From assembly GCF_000002515.2 (NCBI RefSeq), contig NC_006041.1, forward strand, positions 620,001 through 684,000: DNA of 64,000 nucleotides. Direction: 5' to 3'. This stretch comes from Kluyveromyces lactis (Eukaryota; Ascomycota; Saccharomycetes; Saccharomycetales; Saccharomycetaceae). Under the pieces are notes generated by a model. The model was not told the origin of the DNA and did no database searches. It saw only the letters and a program-made list of their open reading frames with translations. Below, one piece after another: positions 22,499-32,154 of this stretch (the first letter of the stretch is position 1; each line of letters begins with the position of its first letter). The position numbers were made by a program, and so were the translations under genes.

Positions 22499-23074
22499 AT
22501 GATATTTCGAATTTCACTCCCCATATCTAAAACTCTTATGACTTATAACTATACTGCAACTTCGAACGACTCCAAATGCAGATCAAATGAAAACAAGACT
22601 GAGAATCAAATACCTGTCAACACCGAGGAAACTGGACTTAAAACAAAACAGAAACAGCACTACAACCACCTCCAGGAATACGAAAACTACTGTTACAAGA
22701 AAAAACCAGCGTCATATTATCTTTGGTCCAAAAGCTACCGAGTACGGCACAAACCATTAAGATTGGATAGGTTCCCAAAAAATGAATTGAAGAAAATCCG
22801 CTGCGGTATATTCATTGGACATCAAGACCATCGATGTGCATATTGTCCGTTCCACGGGATTAAACATGGCTACACTTTACAACCAACATTGAATTGCATT
22901 TGTCGCTTCAAATCGGTTGCACCAAGTCCATTGAAGCATGATATAACTAAATACATGATTATGAAAAGACATCCAGTCTTTGATAACAAACATGTATACT
23001 GGAACACCGGAAGTAAACAGATAGACAGAATTATAAACCACATGTGTATGAACTCAACCAACAAAAGGAATTGA
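22499..23074 (+). CDS. SPR6: Probable sporulation-regulated protein (SPR6 candidate)
   Basis: Encodes 191 aa with no domain I recognise. The call rests on position: it follows SLX8 in the same direction, as YER115C (SPR6) follows YER116C, and S. cerevisiae Spr6 is also 191 aa as I recall. The protein is basic and rich in Tyr, Asn and Lys, with several Cys and His residues in its second half (HQDHRCAYCPFHGIKHGY, then NCICRF) that might bind zinc, though no standard finger is formed. A perfect match to the middle sporulation element lies upstream. The start is uncertain; a second in-frame ATG occurs 13 codons in. SPR6 has no established molecular function. Confidence 0.6.
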   Translation: MIFRISLPISKTLMTYNYTATSNDSKCRSNENKTENQIPVNTEETGLKTKQKQHYNHLQEYENYCYKKKPASYYLWSKSYRVRHKPLRLDRFPKNELKKIRCGIFIGHQDHRCAYCPFHGIKHGYTLQPTLNCICRFKSVAPSPLKHDITKYMIMKRHPVFDNKHVYWNTGSKQIDRIINHMCMNSTNKRN

Positions 23075-23887
23075 AATAATTAGTAGTAATGGGACATTAT
23101 ACTGCATTTCTTCCAATAAGGCAAGACAAAACAACTAGACAGTATATAATACAGTAGTACGCAGTGCACTGTCGACTGTATATTGACTTATATTTACTTA
23201 TCATGTTTCTCCTTTCCGTCACTGAAGAAGACACTTAAACCTCTCTTCTATTCTGAATCGTATCATATACCGCCATCTGCTGGAGAAAAGGGGAATATCT
23301 AGCAGAATTAGGTAAAAAGTCTTGTAAAAACGGCCAGTACGAAAAACTCTAACTGGAACCGGATTTTCGAAGGTGATTTTCAAAAAACCCTAGAACAAGC
23401 AGTTTGAAGGTAAATCTCAATGACAGCCAGATGGCTCCATACTCACGGGGCATAGCTTATTGCAGTCAGGATATGTCTGGTTCCGCGGACAATTAGTCGA
23501 TGGGAGAAATACCCTTGTGTTCGTACTAAAATGCAGGGTCGCTCGGCCTTTGATGACTTTGCTGACAGTAATTGCCTGTGGTGTTAGGGTTTGGTTTGTT
23601 CTTTATAACAGTCATTCGAGTGTTAGAAATCAGTATCTACTGCAATTACGAAGTGTAAGTTGAATTGCTAAAGTTCTACTAACATATTGTTAGCTCTAAG
23701 ACAAAAACATATGTGTACCCGAAGTGTGGTTAAACGTTTATTTTTGAAGCATATATATATTCATATTCTTGAACGTATACGTATTTTGGTAGATACAAGT
23801 CAATGGCCGGTGTTGTGTAGATTGCTGCTAAGAAACAAGAATTAGGCTGCTACAGAAGCTCATCAAGACAAAAGTTCAATTTGTATA
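23075..23887. other. Intergenic junction between the two synteny blocks
   Basis: An 813-bp gap between the SPR6 candidate and the transporter gene. To its left the gene order follows YBL/YER; to its right it follows YNL/YOL, so a rearrangement relative to S. cerevisiae lies here. No tRNA, repeat or mobile element marks the join. It contains a PDRE-like octamer at 23482-23489. Confidence 0.55.
23482..23489. promoter_or_regulatory. PDRE-like palindrome (Pdr1/Pdr3 type)
   Basis: TCCGCGGA is a perfect palindrome and a consensus pleiotropic drug response element. It lies about 400 bp upstream of a major facilitator transporter gene. Pdr1-type zinc-cluster regulators bind this element in Saccharomyces and related yeasts. 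Function here is inferred. Confidence 0.45.
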
Positions 23888-25369
23888 ATGAAGGGCGAAG
23901 ATGATTATGCCCAAACGACAAGAAAATCTGTCCAGGTGGAAGATTTTGAGTTAAATGACTTCGATGATAGCACAGCATTCCCTTTGATCAACTCAACTTT
24001 ACCGAAAGGTGGCGATGATATCCATACAGAGCAAGCTTTTGAAATTGATGAATCCGGTAGTGAGTTGCTGCGCAAGACATGGTACGAAGGCGAAGAAGTT
24101 GTGCTATATCCTGCCAATTATGAAAAGGTGTCAGTCGTCCGCCTACAAATCGCGACATGTTTGGTATTATTCGTGATGTTTGGTATGACGGATCAAGTGA
24201 ATGGATCTTTGATGCCTGTTATTACTAAGTATTACAATGTCACCGAGCTTCAAATGTCGATAGTGTTTTTCCTTCAATTGATGGGCTATGTGTCGGCATC
24301 GGTCTTAAATGATATTTTGCATAAAAAATGGGGGTCTCGAGGCGTAATGACAGCATCATGTATACTTGCTGCATTTACCTACTTGGTTCTTGCCCTAAAA
24401 CCATATTCGCTCTATCTTTATGCGATATGCTTCTTTCCGCTAGGTATGTGTGTTGGGTTTGTTGACTCTACAGGTAATTTCTACTTTGGTAATTTAGAGA
24501 CTAGAAAGAATGAATGGATGGGTTTGCTTCATGGAATATACGGGTTGGCCGCTGGTGTAACCCCACCATTAGTTACAACCTTCGATCATTATTTGGATTG
24601 GTCTTATATCTTTTGGGTCCCTTTGGTGTTTGCTCTTGTGGGGTTGGCACTCTGCATGGGGGCCTTTAAATACGAAACTGCTACCAAATACAGATACATC
24701 TGTGTAGGAGTCCCCGATGAATCAGGTGGTATTGAAAATGAGGAAGAGATAAAATGGTACCAGTTATCGAAGTATCCTCCGATGATTTTCTTGTATGCAT
24801 TTTTCTTATTCTTGTACTTAGGTACAGAAATTGGTGTTGGGACATGGCTATTCACATATTTGTTGAATTATAAGAAAGGTGAGAAGTTCCTTATGTCATT
24901 TGTTACTGCGTCATTCTGGTCTGGGATCACTATCGGTAGATTAGGTCTTGGTTTTGTTACAAAAAGGTTCAAAAATGAATACAGGTCAAGCGTTTGGTAC
25001 GGTTTGACTTGTTCATTGTTTTTTTTCCTATTCGTTATCATCAATCTAATCAATTCCACATCGACATTCTATTTCTTTGTTTTATCGTTGATGATCTTTG
25101 GCGCTGGTATCTTCATAGGTCCCTTGTTCCCTAACGCAAGTGTTGTTGCAATCCAAATCCTACCGAAACATCAACAAGTTAGTGGTATTGGTACAGCAAT
25201 CGCTTTCGGAGGGTGTGGTGGTGCATTAATAACATACTCTTTTGGGTTTGCAAACAAGATTTTTGGGTTCCAATACTATCCATTTCTATGCTTCCTTGGT
25301 TCTTTGGCATTCAACATAGTTTGGATGCTCTACCCGAAAATTATCAAAGGACATAGAGAGTACTTATAA
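23888..25369 (+). CDS. BSC6: Major facilitator superfamily transporter (BSC6-like)
   Basis: Encodes 493 aa with about 12 transmembrane segments after a hydrophilic acidic N terminus of about 80 residues. Segments such as FVMFGMTDQVNGSLMPVITKYYN, GSRGVMTASC, GIYGLAAGVTPPL, and WSGITIGRLGLG fit the fucose-permease-like branch of the major facilitator superfamily. Length and the neighbours PFS2 and PFK27 match YOL137W (BSC6, 497 aa), which lies beside PFK27 (YOL136C). The substrate is unknown for this protein. A PDRE-like site lies upstream, so a link to drug-response regulation is possible but unproven. The MFS call is firm; the symbol leans on synteny. Confidence 0.8.
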   Translation: MKGEDDYAQTTRKSVQVEDFELNDFDDSTAFPLINSTLPKGGDDIHTEQAFEIDESGSELLRKTWYEGEEVVLYPANYEKVSVVRLQIATCLVLFVMFGMTDQVNGSLMPVITKYYNVTELQMSIVFFLQLMGYVSASVLNDILHKKWGSRGVMTASCILAAFTYLVLALKPYSLYLYAICFFPLGMCVGFVDSTGNFYFGNLETRKNEWMGLLHGIYGLAAGVTPPLVTTFDHYLDWSYIFWVPLVFALVGLALCMGAFKYETATKYRYICVGVPDESGGIENEEEIKWYQLSKYPPMIFLYAFFLFLYLGTEIGVGTWLFTYLLNYKKGEKFLMSFVTASFWSGITIGRLGLGFVTKRFKNEYRSSVWYGLTCSLFFFLFVIINLINSTSTFYFFVLSLMIFGAGIFIGPLFPNASVVAIQILPKHQQVSGIGTAIAFGGCGGALITYSFGFANKIFGFQYYPFLCFLGSLAFNIVWMLYPKIIKGHREYL

Positions 25370-25765
25370 ATTACTCAAGCTCAACAGATATGAATATCGT
25401 GCCGCGCATGGAAATTATTTACTTATATATAATAGGGGAATCGCTCCTACTTCTTAACGGACATATGTATTTTAAATCCATACTACAGAAGTAATTGAAT
25501 CAGCTTCATTCTTATGCTTAAGGTCTGCTGCACGTGATCTATTTTTTTTTCTTTACTTGAAGCAACTTCAACATCGAGCTGGCATCAAAAACTACCGAAA
25601 TCAGAATATTACTTGCATTTAATGATATTGAGAGGTAGGAAATGCATAAAACATGTATCAAAAGACACGGCCAACGTTTCACATTACGAAACTTAGGTGA
25701 ACTACTATTCATACTGTTCTCAGAAATTTCAACACAGCCTGGTCTCAGCTTGAAAAAGACATAGC
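25370..25765. other. Intergenic BSC6/PFS2
   Basis: A 396-bp tandem gap with the PFS2 promoter. It contains a CACGTG box near 25530 followed by a T run. No gene was seen. Confidence 0.45.
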
Positions 25766-27124
25766 ATGGATCCTAATACCGAGGGCACCACAACTAAAAA
25801 GTATACATCGCAAAGACGAACAATTGACATTTCTGCATCTTATGATAGACTATATTTCTTGAAGAAGCATGGCCAGGAGAATTCGTCATATATAGAGGCA
25901 GAAACCTCATATAATGCTCATATACTACCGCCAGATGCCTATGGTTTTCATGGGCATGCCATCAATACAGCAACCAAATTTACGCATCTTTCATCAAATA
26001 AGGTAAAGCACGTTATTCCGGCTCTTACGTGGACGCCAGAAGGAAGAAGGTTAGTGGTAGCTACATACAATGGAGAGTTTTCATTATGGAGTGGATCCAG
26101 TTTCAATTTCGAAAGTATTATGCAGGCTCATGATAGTGCAGTAACCGTGATGACATACTCACATACAGGGGATTGGATGGTTAGTGGTAGCGCTGATGGG
26201 GAGCTTAAGATCTGGCAACCAAACTTTAATATGGTTAAAGTCATGGACCAAGCACATATGGAATGTGTAAGGGAAATATCGTTTAGTCCGACCGACCAGA
26301 AGTTTGTCAGTTGTTCTGATGATAATGTGTTGAAAATATGGAACTTTAGCAACGGACAACAAGAAAGGGTGCTATCAGGCCATCATTGGGACGTCAAATC
26401 ATGCGACTGGCATCCGAAGATGGGTTTAATCGTATCAGGATCCAAAGACAATCTTATCAAATTCTGGGATCCGCGTAGTGGTAGCTGCGTATCCACCATG
26501 CTTGGTTTTAAACATACTATCATCTCGACGAAATTCCAACCCAAACAGGGAAACTTACTATCTGTAATTTCGAAGGATAAAACATGCAAGGTATATGATA
26601 TACGACAACAGGCTAAAGAGCTTTTCAGTGTTCGTGATGATGTCGACTACATGACATTACAGTGGCATCCAATCGATGAAACAGTGTTTACCGTTGGATG
26701 CTATGATGGATCTATAAAACATTTCGATCTATCCCAGGAAAATCAGCCAAACAAACCTACACACAACATTCCATATGCACATGAAAAATGTGTTACATCA
26801 TTAGCATATAGTCCAATTGGTCACATCATGGCTAGCGCCTCGAAAGATAGGACTATTCGATTCTGGACGAGATCGAGAGCAGTCGATCCAAACGCCTTTG
26901 ATGATCCAACATATAACAATGAAAAAGTTAATGCTTGGTACTTCGGTATCAATAATAACATTAATGCTGTCAGAAACAAAACAGAACACGGTGTTGCTTT
27001 GCCACCAAGTGAAGACTCCAATAATAATGAAAATGGCGACGGTTCCAGATCAGTTGAACCTGAGCGACCATCTGTCAGTACTTTACCAGGTTTGGGATCA
27101 GGATTACCAGGCCTAAGTTTTTAA
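25766..27124 (+). CDS. PFS2: Polyadenylation factor I subunit Pfs2 (WD40)
   Basis: Encodes 452 aa, a nuclear subunit of the cleavage and polyadenylation factor that forms mRNA 3' ends. About seven WD40 repeats run from roughly residue 85 to 375, seen in units such as VMTYSHTGDWMVSGSADGELKIW, FSPTDQKFVSCSDDNVLKIW, and LAYSPIGHIMASASKDRTIRFW. The N terminus includes the conserved QRRTIDISASYDRL. The C terminus ends in proline- and glycine-rich repeats (LPGLGSGLPGLSF). The ortholog is YNL317W, whose partner on the other track is the BSC6-PFK27 segment. No start ambiguity. Confidence 0.96.
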   Translation: MDPNTEGTTTKKYTSQRRTIDISASYDRLYFLKKHGQENSSYIEAETSYNAHILPPDAYGFHGHAINTATKFTHLSSNKVKHVIPALTWTPEGRRLVVATYNGEFSLWSGSSFNFESIMQAHDSAVTVMTYSHTGDWMVSGSADGELKIWQPNFNMVKVMDQAHMECVREISFSPTDQKFVSCSDDNVLKIWNFSNGQQERVLSGHHWDVKSCDWHPKMGLIVSGSKDNLIKFWDPRSGSCVSTMLGFKHTIISTKFQPKQGNLLSVISKDKTCKVYDIRQQAKELFSVRDDVDYMTLQWHPIDETVFTVGCYDGSIKHFDLSQENQPNKPTHNIPYAHEKCVTSLAYSPIGHIMASASKDRTIRFWTRSRAVDPNAFDDPTYNNEKVNAWYFGINNNINAVRNKTEHGVALPPSEDSNNNENGDGSRSVEPERPSVSTLPGLGSGLPGLSF

Positions 27125-27516
27125 GACAATTGAAAGTCATGGAAATTATAGCATCAATATTATTTAAGCAGATTAAATGTAAATCTACCTTTTCTTCATC
27201 ATTAATAAGTAGACTGTATCGATTGAATAAACTAAAATAGAGGTTAACGAGTAAAATACTATACTAAATAGGTAAAAAAAGAATCAGTAGTTGTTGAATA
27301 TATAAAAGTGTTAAAAAGAACCGAGAAATAAAAACAAAAAAGTGTTAGGAGGTCGTTACAATTCCAGTCGCTTAATCAACTGGCGGTCAAAAGGTCATTA
27401 AATTTATAAGATATCATTTCGTCATTAATATTTTTTTTATAATTGGTGTATCAATTGGCAAGGAGCACTGGCATTCAAACTCTAATAAATATAGCCAAAT
27501 CATATGGTATAAGAGA
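27125..27516. other. Convergent intergenic PFS2/PFK27
   Basis: A 392-bp AT-rich gap between converging genes, expected to contain two polyadenylation regions. Nothing further was seen. Confidence 0.45.
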
Positions 27517-28884
27517 TTACAACGTTTGTAGATAAGTATCATTGATACTTTCGTGCAACGTCATTATATTGGATTTTCGGACATTTTCATCTATGGCATC
27601 AGATCTATCACGGGAAGAGGATGGTTGAGGAGAAGTAGGGGACGATGTCCCATACTTCAAAAATTCGTTAGCCTTTTCGATGTATCCGTATCCGTACATT
27701 TTAGAATAATTCTCCATGAAATATTCCATTGTATTGATAAGTTCTGCTGTATCGGAACAGTATTGCGAGGGGAAGTAGTACATATTACTATCGTCTGCAG
27801 AAAATTGTCCTGCGTTCATGATATGGAAAAAGAATAAACCGAAATTTGGATTGTGAGAACCTTCGTTCACTCTTGCATTTTCTTTGCAATAGTGGTCGAA
27901 TTCGCTTCTGCTGAATTGAACAAACTGCGAATGATACTGTTGTAATCTTTTTGCGAAATCTTTCACAGCAAATTCGTAAGGCTTATCGTAATAATCCTGA
28001 TTAAAAGTCTTATTGTGTATGTTGTATTTGATGAAGTTGGGATCAGTGCAGGAGACTTGCAAAAAGATAGGTGTTATATGAATCGCATCAGCACGATCGT
28101 CGGCCTCATCTTCATATTCATCTTCATCTATATCATCCCCACGTGCGCGGTTCTTATTGTTGCTTCTTCTTGCATTATGTTTATCGTATTGGGCCTTATT
28201 GAAGGATCTAATCTCCTGCAACACGTAATTTCTTCTTTGCAAAGTCGAGTTGGTGGCGTCGAATATAGCCAAATCACATCTATCTTGTTTCAAATCATTC
28301 AAAAGCTTAGAAAGGGCTATTCTTGCATATTCCTCTTTCTTATGCGAGTTCTTTGGATTGAAAACGTCCTCCTCCGACTTGTTCAACTCAGGCGCCATGA
28401 ACGGCGAGACCTGACGGCGGGTGCTCAACTTACGTCTCACGTTACCGGCATTGAAGATAGAGCATCGAAGATGCGCTGTACTACGAGACGAGTGAAGGAA
28501 ATTGATCAAATGTCTGGATATGGTAGACTTTCCAGTGGCTGGTAAACCGATGAGAATCACGCAAAATTTATGGTTTAAATTCTGCCTCTTGTTCCCAAAC
28601 TGTATAGTCAACGAACTTCCCTGAGACAAATAAGAATTGTTAGCAGCATGGTTCGCCGACGATGAGCCTTGTAATCCGGCAAAGTACCCATCTGTATGGT
28701 TACTCACATCTATCTCTGTTTCTGTATGTGAAATCGTCGGATAAATTGACGATGAGCTTGAGCCATGTAGTGAAAATAAAGAATTCGTGGAAGTATTGGT
28801 AGAAACCGTCCTCGAGTTCAAGTGTTTCCTCGACTCTAGACTTCTTAATAACTCGGGCCTTAGATTTTCGTTGGGTCGCGACAT
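27517..28884 (-). CDS. PFK27: 6-phosphofructo-2-kinase
   Basis: Encodes 455 aa from the ATG at 28884; the frame runs further up to 28953 only with a GTG start. An N-terminal Ser/Asn-rich region of about 100 residues precedes the kinase domain. That domain shows the P-loop CVILIGLPATGKST (about 108-121), the CSIFNAGNVRR segment and Walker B-like LAIFDATNST. I see no histidine-phosphatase motif, so the protein should make fructose 2,6-bisphosphate without a bisphosphatase half, as in S. cerevisiae Pfk27 (397 aa). The product activates phosphofructokinase and inhibits fructose-1,6-bisphosphatase. An insertion rich in Asp, Glu and Arg (HNARRSNNKNRARGDDIDED) interrupts the kinase region and accounts for some of the extra length. 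Position matches YOL136C. Confidence 0.93.
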   Translation of the reverse strand: MSRPNENLRPELLRSLESRKHLNSRTVSTNTSTNSLFSLHGSSSSSIYPTISHTETEIDVSNHTDGYFAGLQGSSSANHAANNSYLSQGSSLTIQFGNKRQNLNHKFCVILIGLPATGKSTISRHLINFLHSSRSTAHLRCSIFNAGNVRRKLSTRRQVSPFMAPELNKSEEDVFNPKNSHKKEEYARIALSKLLNDLKQDRCDLAIFDATNSTLQRRNYVLQEIRSFNKAQYDKHNARRSNNKNRARGDDIDEDEYEDEADDRADAIHITPIFLQVSCTDPNFIKYNIHNKTFNQDYYDKPYEFAVKDFAKRLQQYHSQFVQFSRSEFDHYCKENARVNEGSHNPNFGLFFFHIMNAGQFSADDSNMYYFPSQYCSDTAELINTMEYFMENYSKMYGYGYIEKANEFLKYGTSSPTSPQPSSSRDRSDAIDENVRKSNIMTLHESINDTYLQTL

Positions 28885-30255
28885 CCTTGATTGGTGTGTA
28901 TGTCTCGTCGAATTGTGCTTGCGAGCTTGCTGTTTGCTTCTGTGCTTCTTCACCTTTCAACTTTTAACGGGTTAATTCTTTACGTGGTCGATCTGAAAAA
29001 CACTAGAGCTTAAATGTGTATCGAAAACTGGCATAAGTTGATCCGAAACACTCTCAAAAGAAAAGATTCAACAGATATTCTTGAAATCGAAAAGAAAGAA
29101 GAAAAAAAAAAGAAGCGAAGATAGCGTAGATTGCAGAGCGAAATGCTAGAGACAGAAAGGGTAGAGAAAACGATAGTATACCCGAATTGTGACGACACGT
29201 TGTCAGGTTATGTTTGTCCCTTTGGTTACAAGTAGGAAAGATGCCCCCAGGTAACAGTTCAGTGTGTCAACCCTTGGTTTGTCCCTCACTATATATATTA
29301 TATAGGTGTAAACTATTCACGCATTGCTATACTAGCCCAAGTCAGGCACCACGCGGTGCGCTCTCCTCCATTACAGGAATTATAGCTTACTTTGGCAATT
29401 CAATTCCTGTTAGGCTTTAAAAAAGAGAGCATGTTGCCGAAAAGAAGGCTGACATATTGACAATAAAATGGATCAGTCCTGGGATCTGTCACGTTTATTA
29501 CGGTAAACTAACCCAGCTGCCCGTTACAGCTCCGATTTAATCGGTGTAACGGTTTCCTCTCGAGGAAACCGGTGTGAGAGAGGTACTGACGACAGTTTCG
29601 CGCGCTATTCTGTTGTGTGTCTTTCGGATAATCTGCCTGGCGGTTTTTTCTATTTGCCCTCTGCCCGCCGTTCCCCTCTTCTGTCTCTCTTTGGTCTCTT
29701 TTTCATGCCTGGTCATTTGTTCTCCTCTTTGCCCGTTTAGGCCCTACACTCTCTGCACGAGTTATTCCGATCGCTAATTCTTTTTTTGGGTCTTTTTTAT
29801 AATGCGTAGTGTGGTGTAAGGGAATTGTAGGATTTCTTCCTGTGGAATTAGTTTCTCCGATCCGCCATACCTGAAATCGAAGAGAAATCGGCAATTCTAC
29901 CCCATTCTGGGAAGACAAAAGAAAAAGGACTTCGCGAGTCATGTAGAGCACGTGACTTGTATTTTAAACTTACTAGGTCTTCGTTACATAATCAGCGTCA
30001 GAGAGTTGGTATTAGGACTTTTAGAAATAATGAGCATTAGCTTCGTCCGACATCTTGCTATTAAATTTGTCTTCCCCCTTTGCTTGCATTGGGAGAAAGT
30101 TTGCTGATTTTCTTATTCTGTATACCTTATTCGGCGGCTAAATTTCGAATTAAATCTCTCAAGCAGCCGAACTTATGAAAGTTTAATTAAACATCTTGAT
30201 ACCAAAGTCTTCGTTTTTAGAGATCGCCTTAACAACTGGTATGCTGGGATATATA
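28885..30255. promoter_or_regulatory. Long PFK27 upstream region / MED7 downstream flank
   Basis: At 1.37 kb this is one of the longest gaps in the window. It contains a TATA-like ATATATATTATATAGG near 29290, a palindrome GCACC/GGTGC (29346-29359), a cluster of three adjacent inverted repeats (29493-29571), and a pyrimidine-rich stretch from about 29620 to 29740. No gene was seen; open frames in it carry no domain features. The length suggests complex regulation of PFK27, which in S. cerevisiae responds to glucose. Confidence 0.5.
29493..29571. repeat. Cluster of three adjacent inverted repeats
   Basis: First, GTTTA (29493-29497) pairs with TAAAC (29504-29508). Second, CCGTTACA (29521-29528) and CCGATT (29532-29537) pair with AATCGG (29539-29544) and TGTAACGG (29545-29552), leaving a GCT bulge and a one-base loop: 14 pairs. 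Third, CGGTTTCCTC (29550-29559) pairs with GAGGAAACCG (29562-29571) around TC: 10 pairs. The second and third overlap by three bases. Function is unknown; CGG/CCG triplets would suit zinc-cluster factors. Confidence 0.8.
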
Positions 30256-30897
30256 TCACAGTTGAGCCAGCTTGGATTCCACTTCATCACAGACTTTATT
30301 GATGTGTTCCATTTCCTTGCGTTTATGTTCCAATTGTTCTTCAAATAACATGATTAGCGATTCACGACTTTGGTGCGGTCTATATTCGTTAAGAAGATGG
30401 TGAATATTGATGGCTATCACCCTTATCTCGTCAAGTTTTTTCTCATATCTACTTGAATCCACTCCCAATATTCCTATAAGCTCTAGGAAATTTAGTAATA
30501 GTGATTTCATTAGTTTTTTCGACTCTTGGATCTTGTTCTCGTAATTTGTCCCACTTTGCGAATCTTGAGGACTAGGTTCAACTTCTGTTGTGGTCCCGTT
30601 TTCCAATTCCGTGACAGATTCCCGTTTCCTATATAATTGTTCAATTCCCATCTGTGATAACTCCGGTAGTTCATCCTTAATTTTCCATACATTACCAAAT
30701 GCTCTGTATGAACCATCCCTGGGTAGTTCTGGCTTCACAAAATATTTCAACTGCTCCCTCTGTTTTGTTGTACATTTCGCTAGTTTTTCTTCATCTTTGC
30801 CACATTCTCTAAATAGTTTTGAGTTCTCTTCGGTGAAAAATTGAATGAACGGTGGTGGTGGAGGATACAATGATGATACTTCGTTCTTGTCACTCAT
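30256..30897 (-). CDS. MED7: Mediator complex subunit 7
   Basis: Encodes 213 aa, a middle-module Mediator subunit (S. cerevisiae Med7 is 222 aa). The N terminus has the proline-rich SLYPPPPPFIQFFT motif that defines Med7. A conserved central part (LKYFVKPELPRDGSYRAFGNVWKIKDELPEL) follows, then a long helical C-terminal half (LMKSLLLNFLELIGILG, then INIHHLLNEYRPHQSRESLIML) that dimerises with Med21. It corresponds to YOL135C, between PFK27 and HRT1, and diverges from HRT1 here as expected. The ATG at 30897 is unambiguous. Confidence 0.97.
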   Translation of the reverse strand: MSDKNEVSSLYPPPPPFIQFFTEENSKLFRECGKDEEKLAKCTTKQREQLKYFVKPELPRDGSYRAFGNVWKIKDELPELSQMGIEQLYRKRESVTELENGTTTEVEPSPQDSQSGTNYENKIQESKKLMKSLLLNFLELIGILGVDSSRYEKKLDEIRVIAINIHHLLNEYRPHQSRESLIMLFEEQLEHKRKEMEHINKVCDEVESKLAQL

Positions 30898-31473
30898 GGT
30901 CCTTTATATTTTAGCTTCTGACTGGCAGTATTGTCTCTCACTTTCACAATCACTTTCAAAAAAATCTTTTATTGAGAGGGATTTCAATACTTTAAAGGAC
31001 GGTCGAGGTTCCAGTTTATCTTGAATCTGGACAGATTATGGCCACGGAGGTCTAACACAGGTCTGATATCGCCAACACGCTTTCCTGTGTTCACTGATTT
31101 ATCACTTGTTTCTGTTTGTGCTGGTTACTATAAGTTGGATTTCCATTTCATGTACAATTTCACATCCGGGTAACAAATGTTTGTATTCACGTGATATGAA
31201 TATCACTCTTGTCTCTCTTTCAACATGAATTCTAATGTTTCTGAACGTTTGGGCAGTTACGAAAGTCCATAGATCCCATTATAGTCCACAGGGTATATCT
31301 TTTGTCATTCATAAGACTACTCTATTCGATCATTAATAGTTTAAAAAAAGGTTTTCACACCCGCGTTTCCAAGGATTGAACGACAGTTAGACCTGGGACT
31401 TAGAACGTCTGTTTGTAATCTGTTTTAAAGAAGGAAGGATTTATATTTACCAATAGTAGCTGATCGTTAGGAG
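30898..31473. promoter_or_regulatory. Divergent promoter region MED7/HRT1
   Basis: A 576-bp region holding both promoters. A CACGTG box occurs near 31190 (TTCACGTGATATGAATATCAC). No gene or repeat of note. Confidence 0.45.
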
Positions 31474-31806
31474 ATGGCCACGGATTTGGGACCAATAGAG
31501 GCACAGAGCGGGACAGAGGGTGCTACTGAGTCAAAGCCCAATTTTGAGATAACGAAATGGACAGCGGTAGCTTTTTGGTCATGGGATATTGACGTTGATA
31601 ATTGTGCCATTTGCAGAAATCATATTATGGAACCATGTGTAAATTGTCAGCAGGAAGCAACTTTCAACTCGGAGCATGAATGTGTAGCCGCCTGGGGTGA
31701 GTGCAACCACGCATTCCACCTACATTGTATTACCCAATGGATCAAGAGCAGAAATGTTTGTCCGTTGGATAATAAACCTTGGAAATTGGCTCGGTGTGGC
31801 AAGTGA
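31474..31806 (+). CDS. HRT1: RING-H2 subunit of SCF ubiquitin ligases (Rbx1/Hrt1)
   Basis: Encodes 110 aa (S. cerevisiae Hrt1 is 121 aa). The RING-H2 domain fills most of the protein: CAICRNHIMEPCVNCQ, the inserted extra zinc site, CNHAFHLHCITQW, and CPLDNKPW. The segment ITKWTAVAFWSWDI before it is the cullin-binding beta strand. Hrt1 docks the E2 Cdc34 onto cullin Cdc53 in SCF complexes and promotes cullin neddylation. The F-box gene SKP2 in this window encodes another SCF component. Position matches YOL133W next to MED7. Confidence 0.97.
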   Translation: MATDLGPIEAQSGTEGATESKPNFEITKWTAVAFWSWDIDVDNCAICRNHIMEPCVNCQQEATFNSEHECVAAWGECNHAFHLHCITQWIKSRNVCPLDNKPWKLARCGK

Positions 31807-32154
31807 AGATAGAGTGTTAAGCCTACAAAGATGCATTATCGAAATTTAATATCGCTATTGGACTGTTCGAACCGCAAAAAATGTTACTCAATTTAGATTT
31901 CCAATGATTTAATACCAAGCGGATAGTGTGGATTTAATATCTACCATTGGGAAGAAGCTTAGATAATCTGGCTTCTGTGTATATATAGTTACGTAACGAG
32001 CTTCTAATGGAATTATCGACAGGTTCGATCGGTCCCAAAACAATAGACAGGACAGCGTTGTTCCATGAATACAACTAGGATGCGTACATTCCTCTTCGAT
32101 TGCTTCGTTTTTAAGATCAGTATTTGCATTTTGTTTCTAAACATAATGCATATA
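31807..32154. other. Convergent intergenic HRT1/PHA2
   Basis: A 348-bp gap between converging 3' ends. A GGTTCGATC stretch near 32020 resembles a tRNA B box but no tRNA fold accompanies it. Confidence 0.45.

Noticed and set aside
28015-28545. 176-codon frame antisense to PFK27
   Set aside because: Overlaps the conserved kinase domain on the other strand; a shadow of the real gene.
32018-32035. GGTTCGATC stretch resembling a tRNA B box
   Set aside because: No matching A box or cloverleaf arms can be drawn around it.
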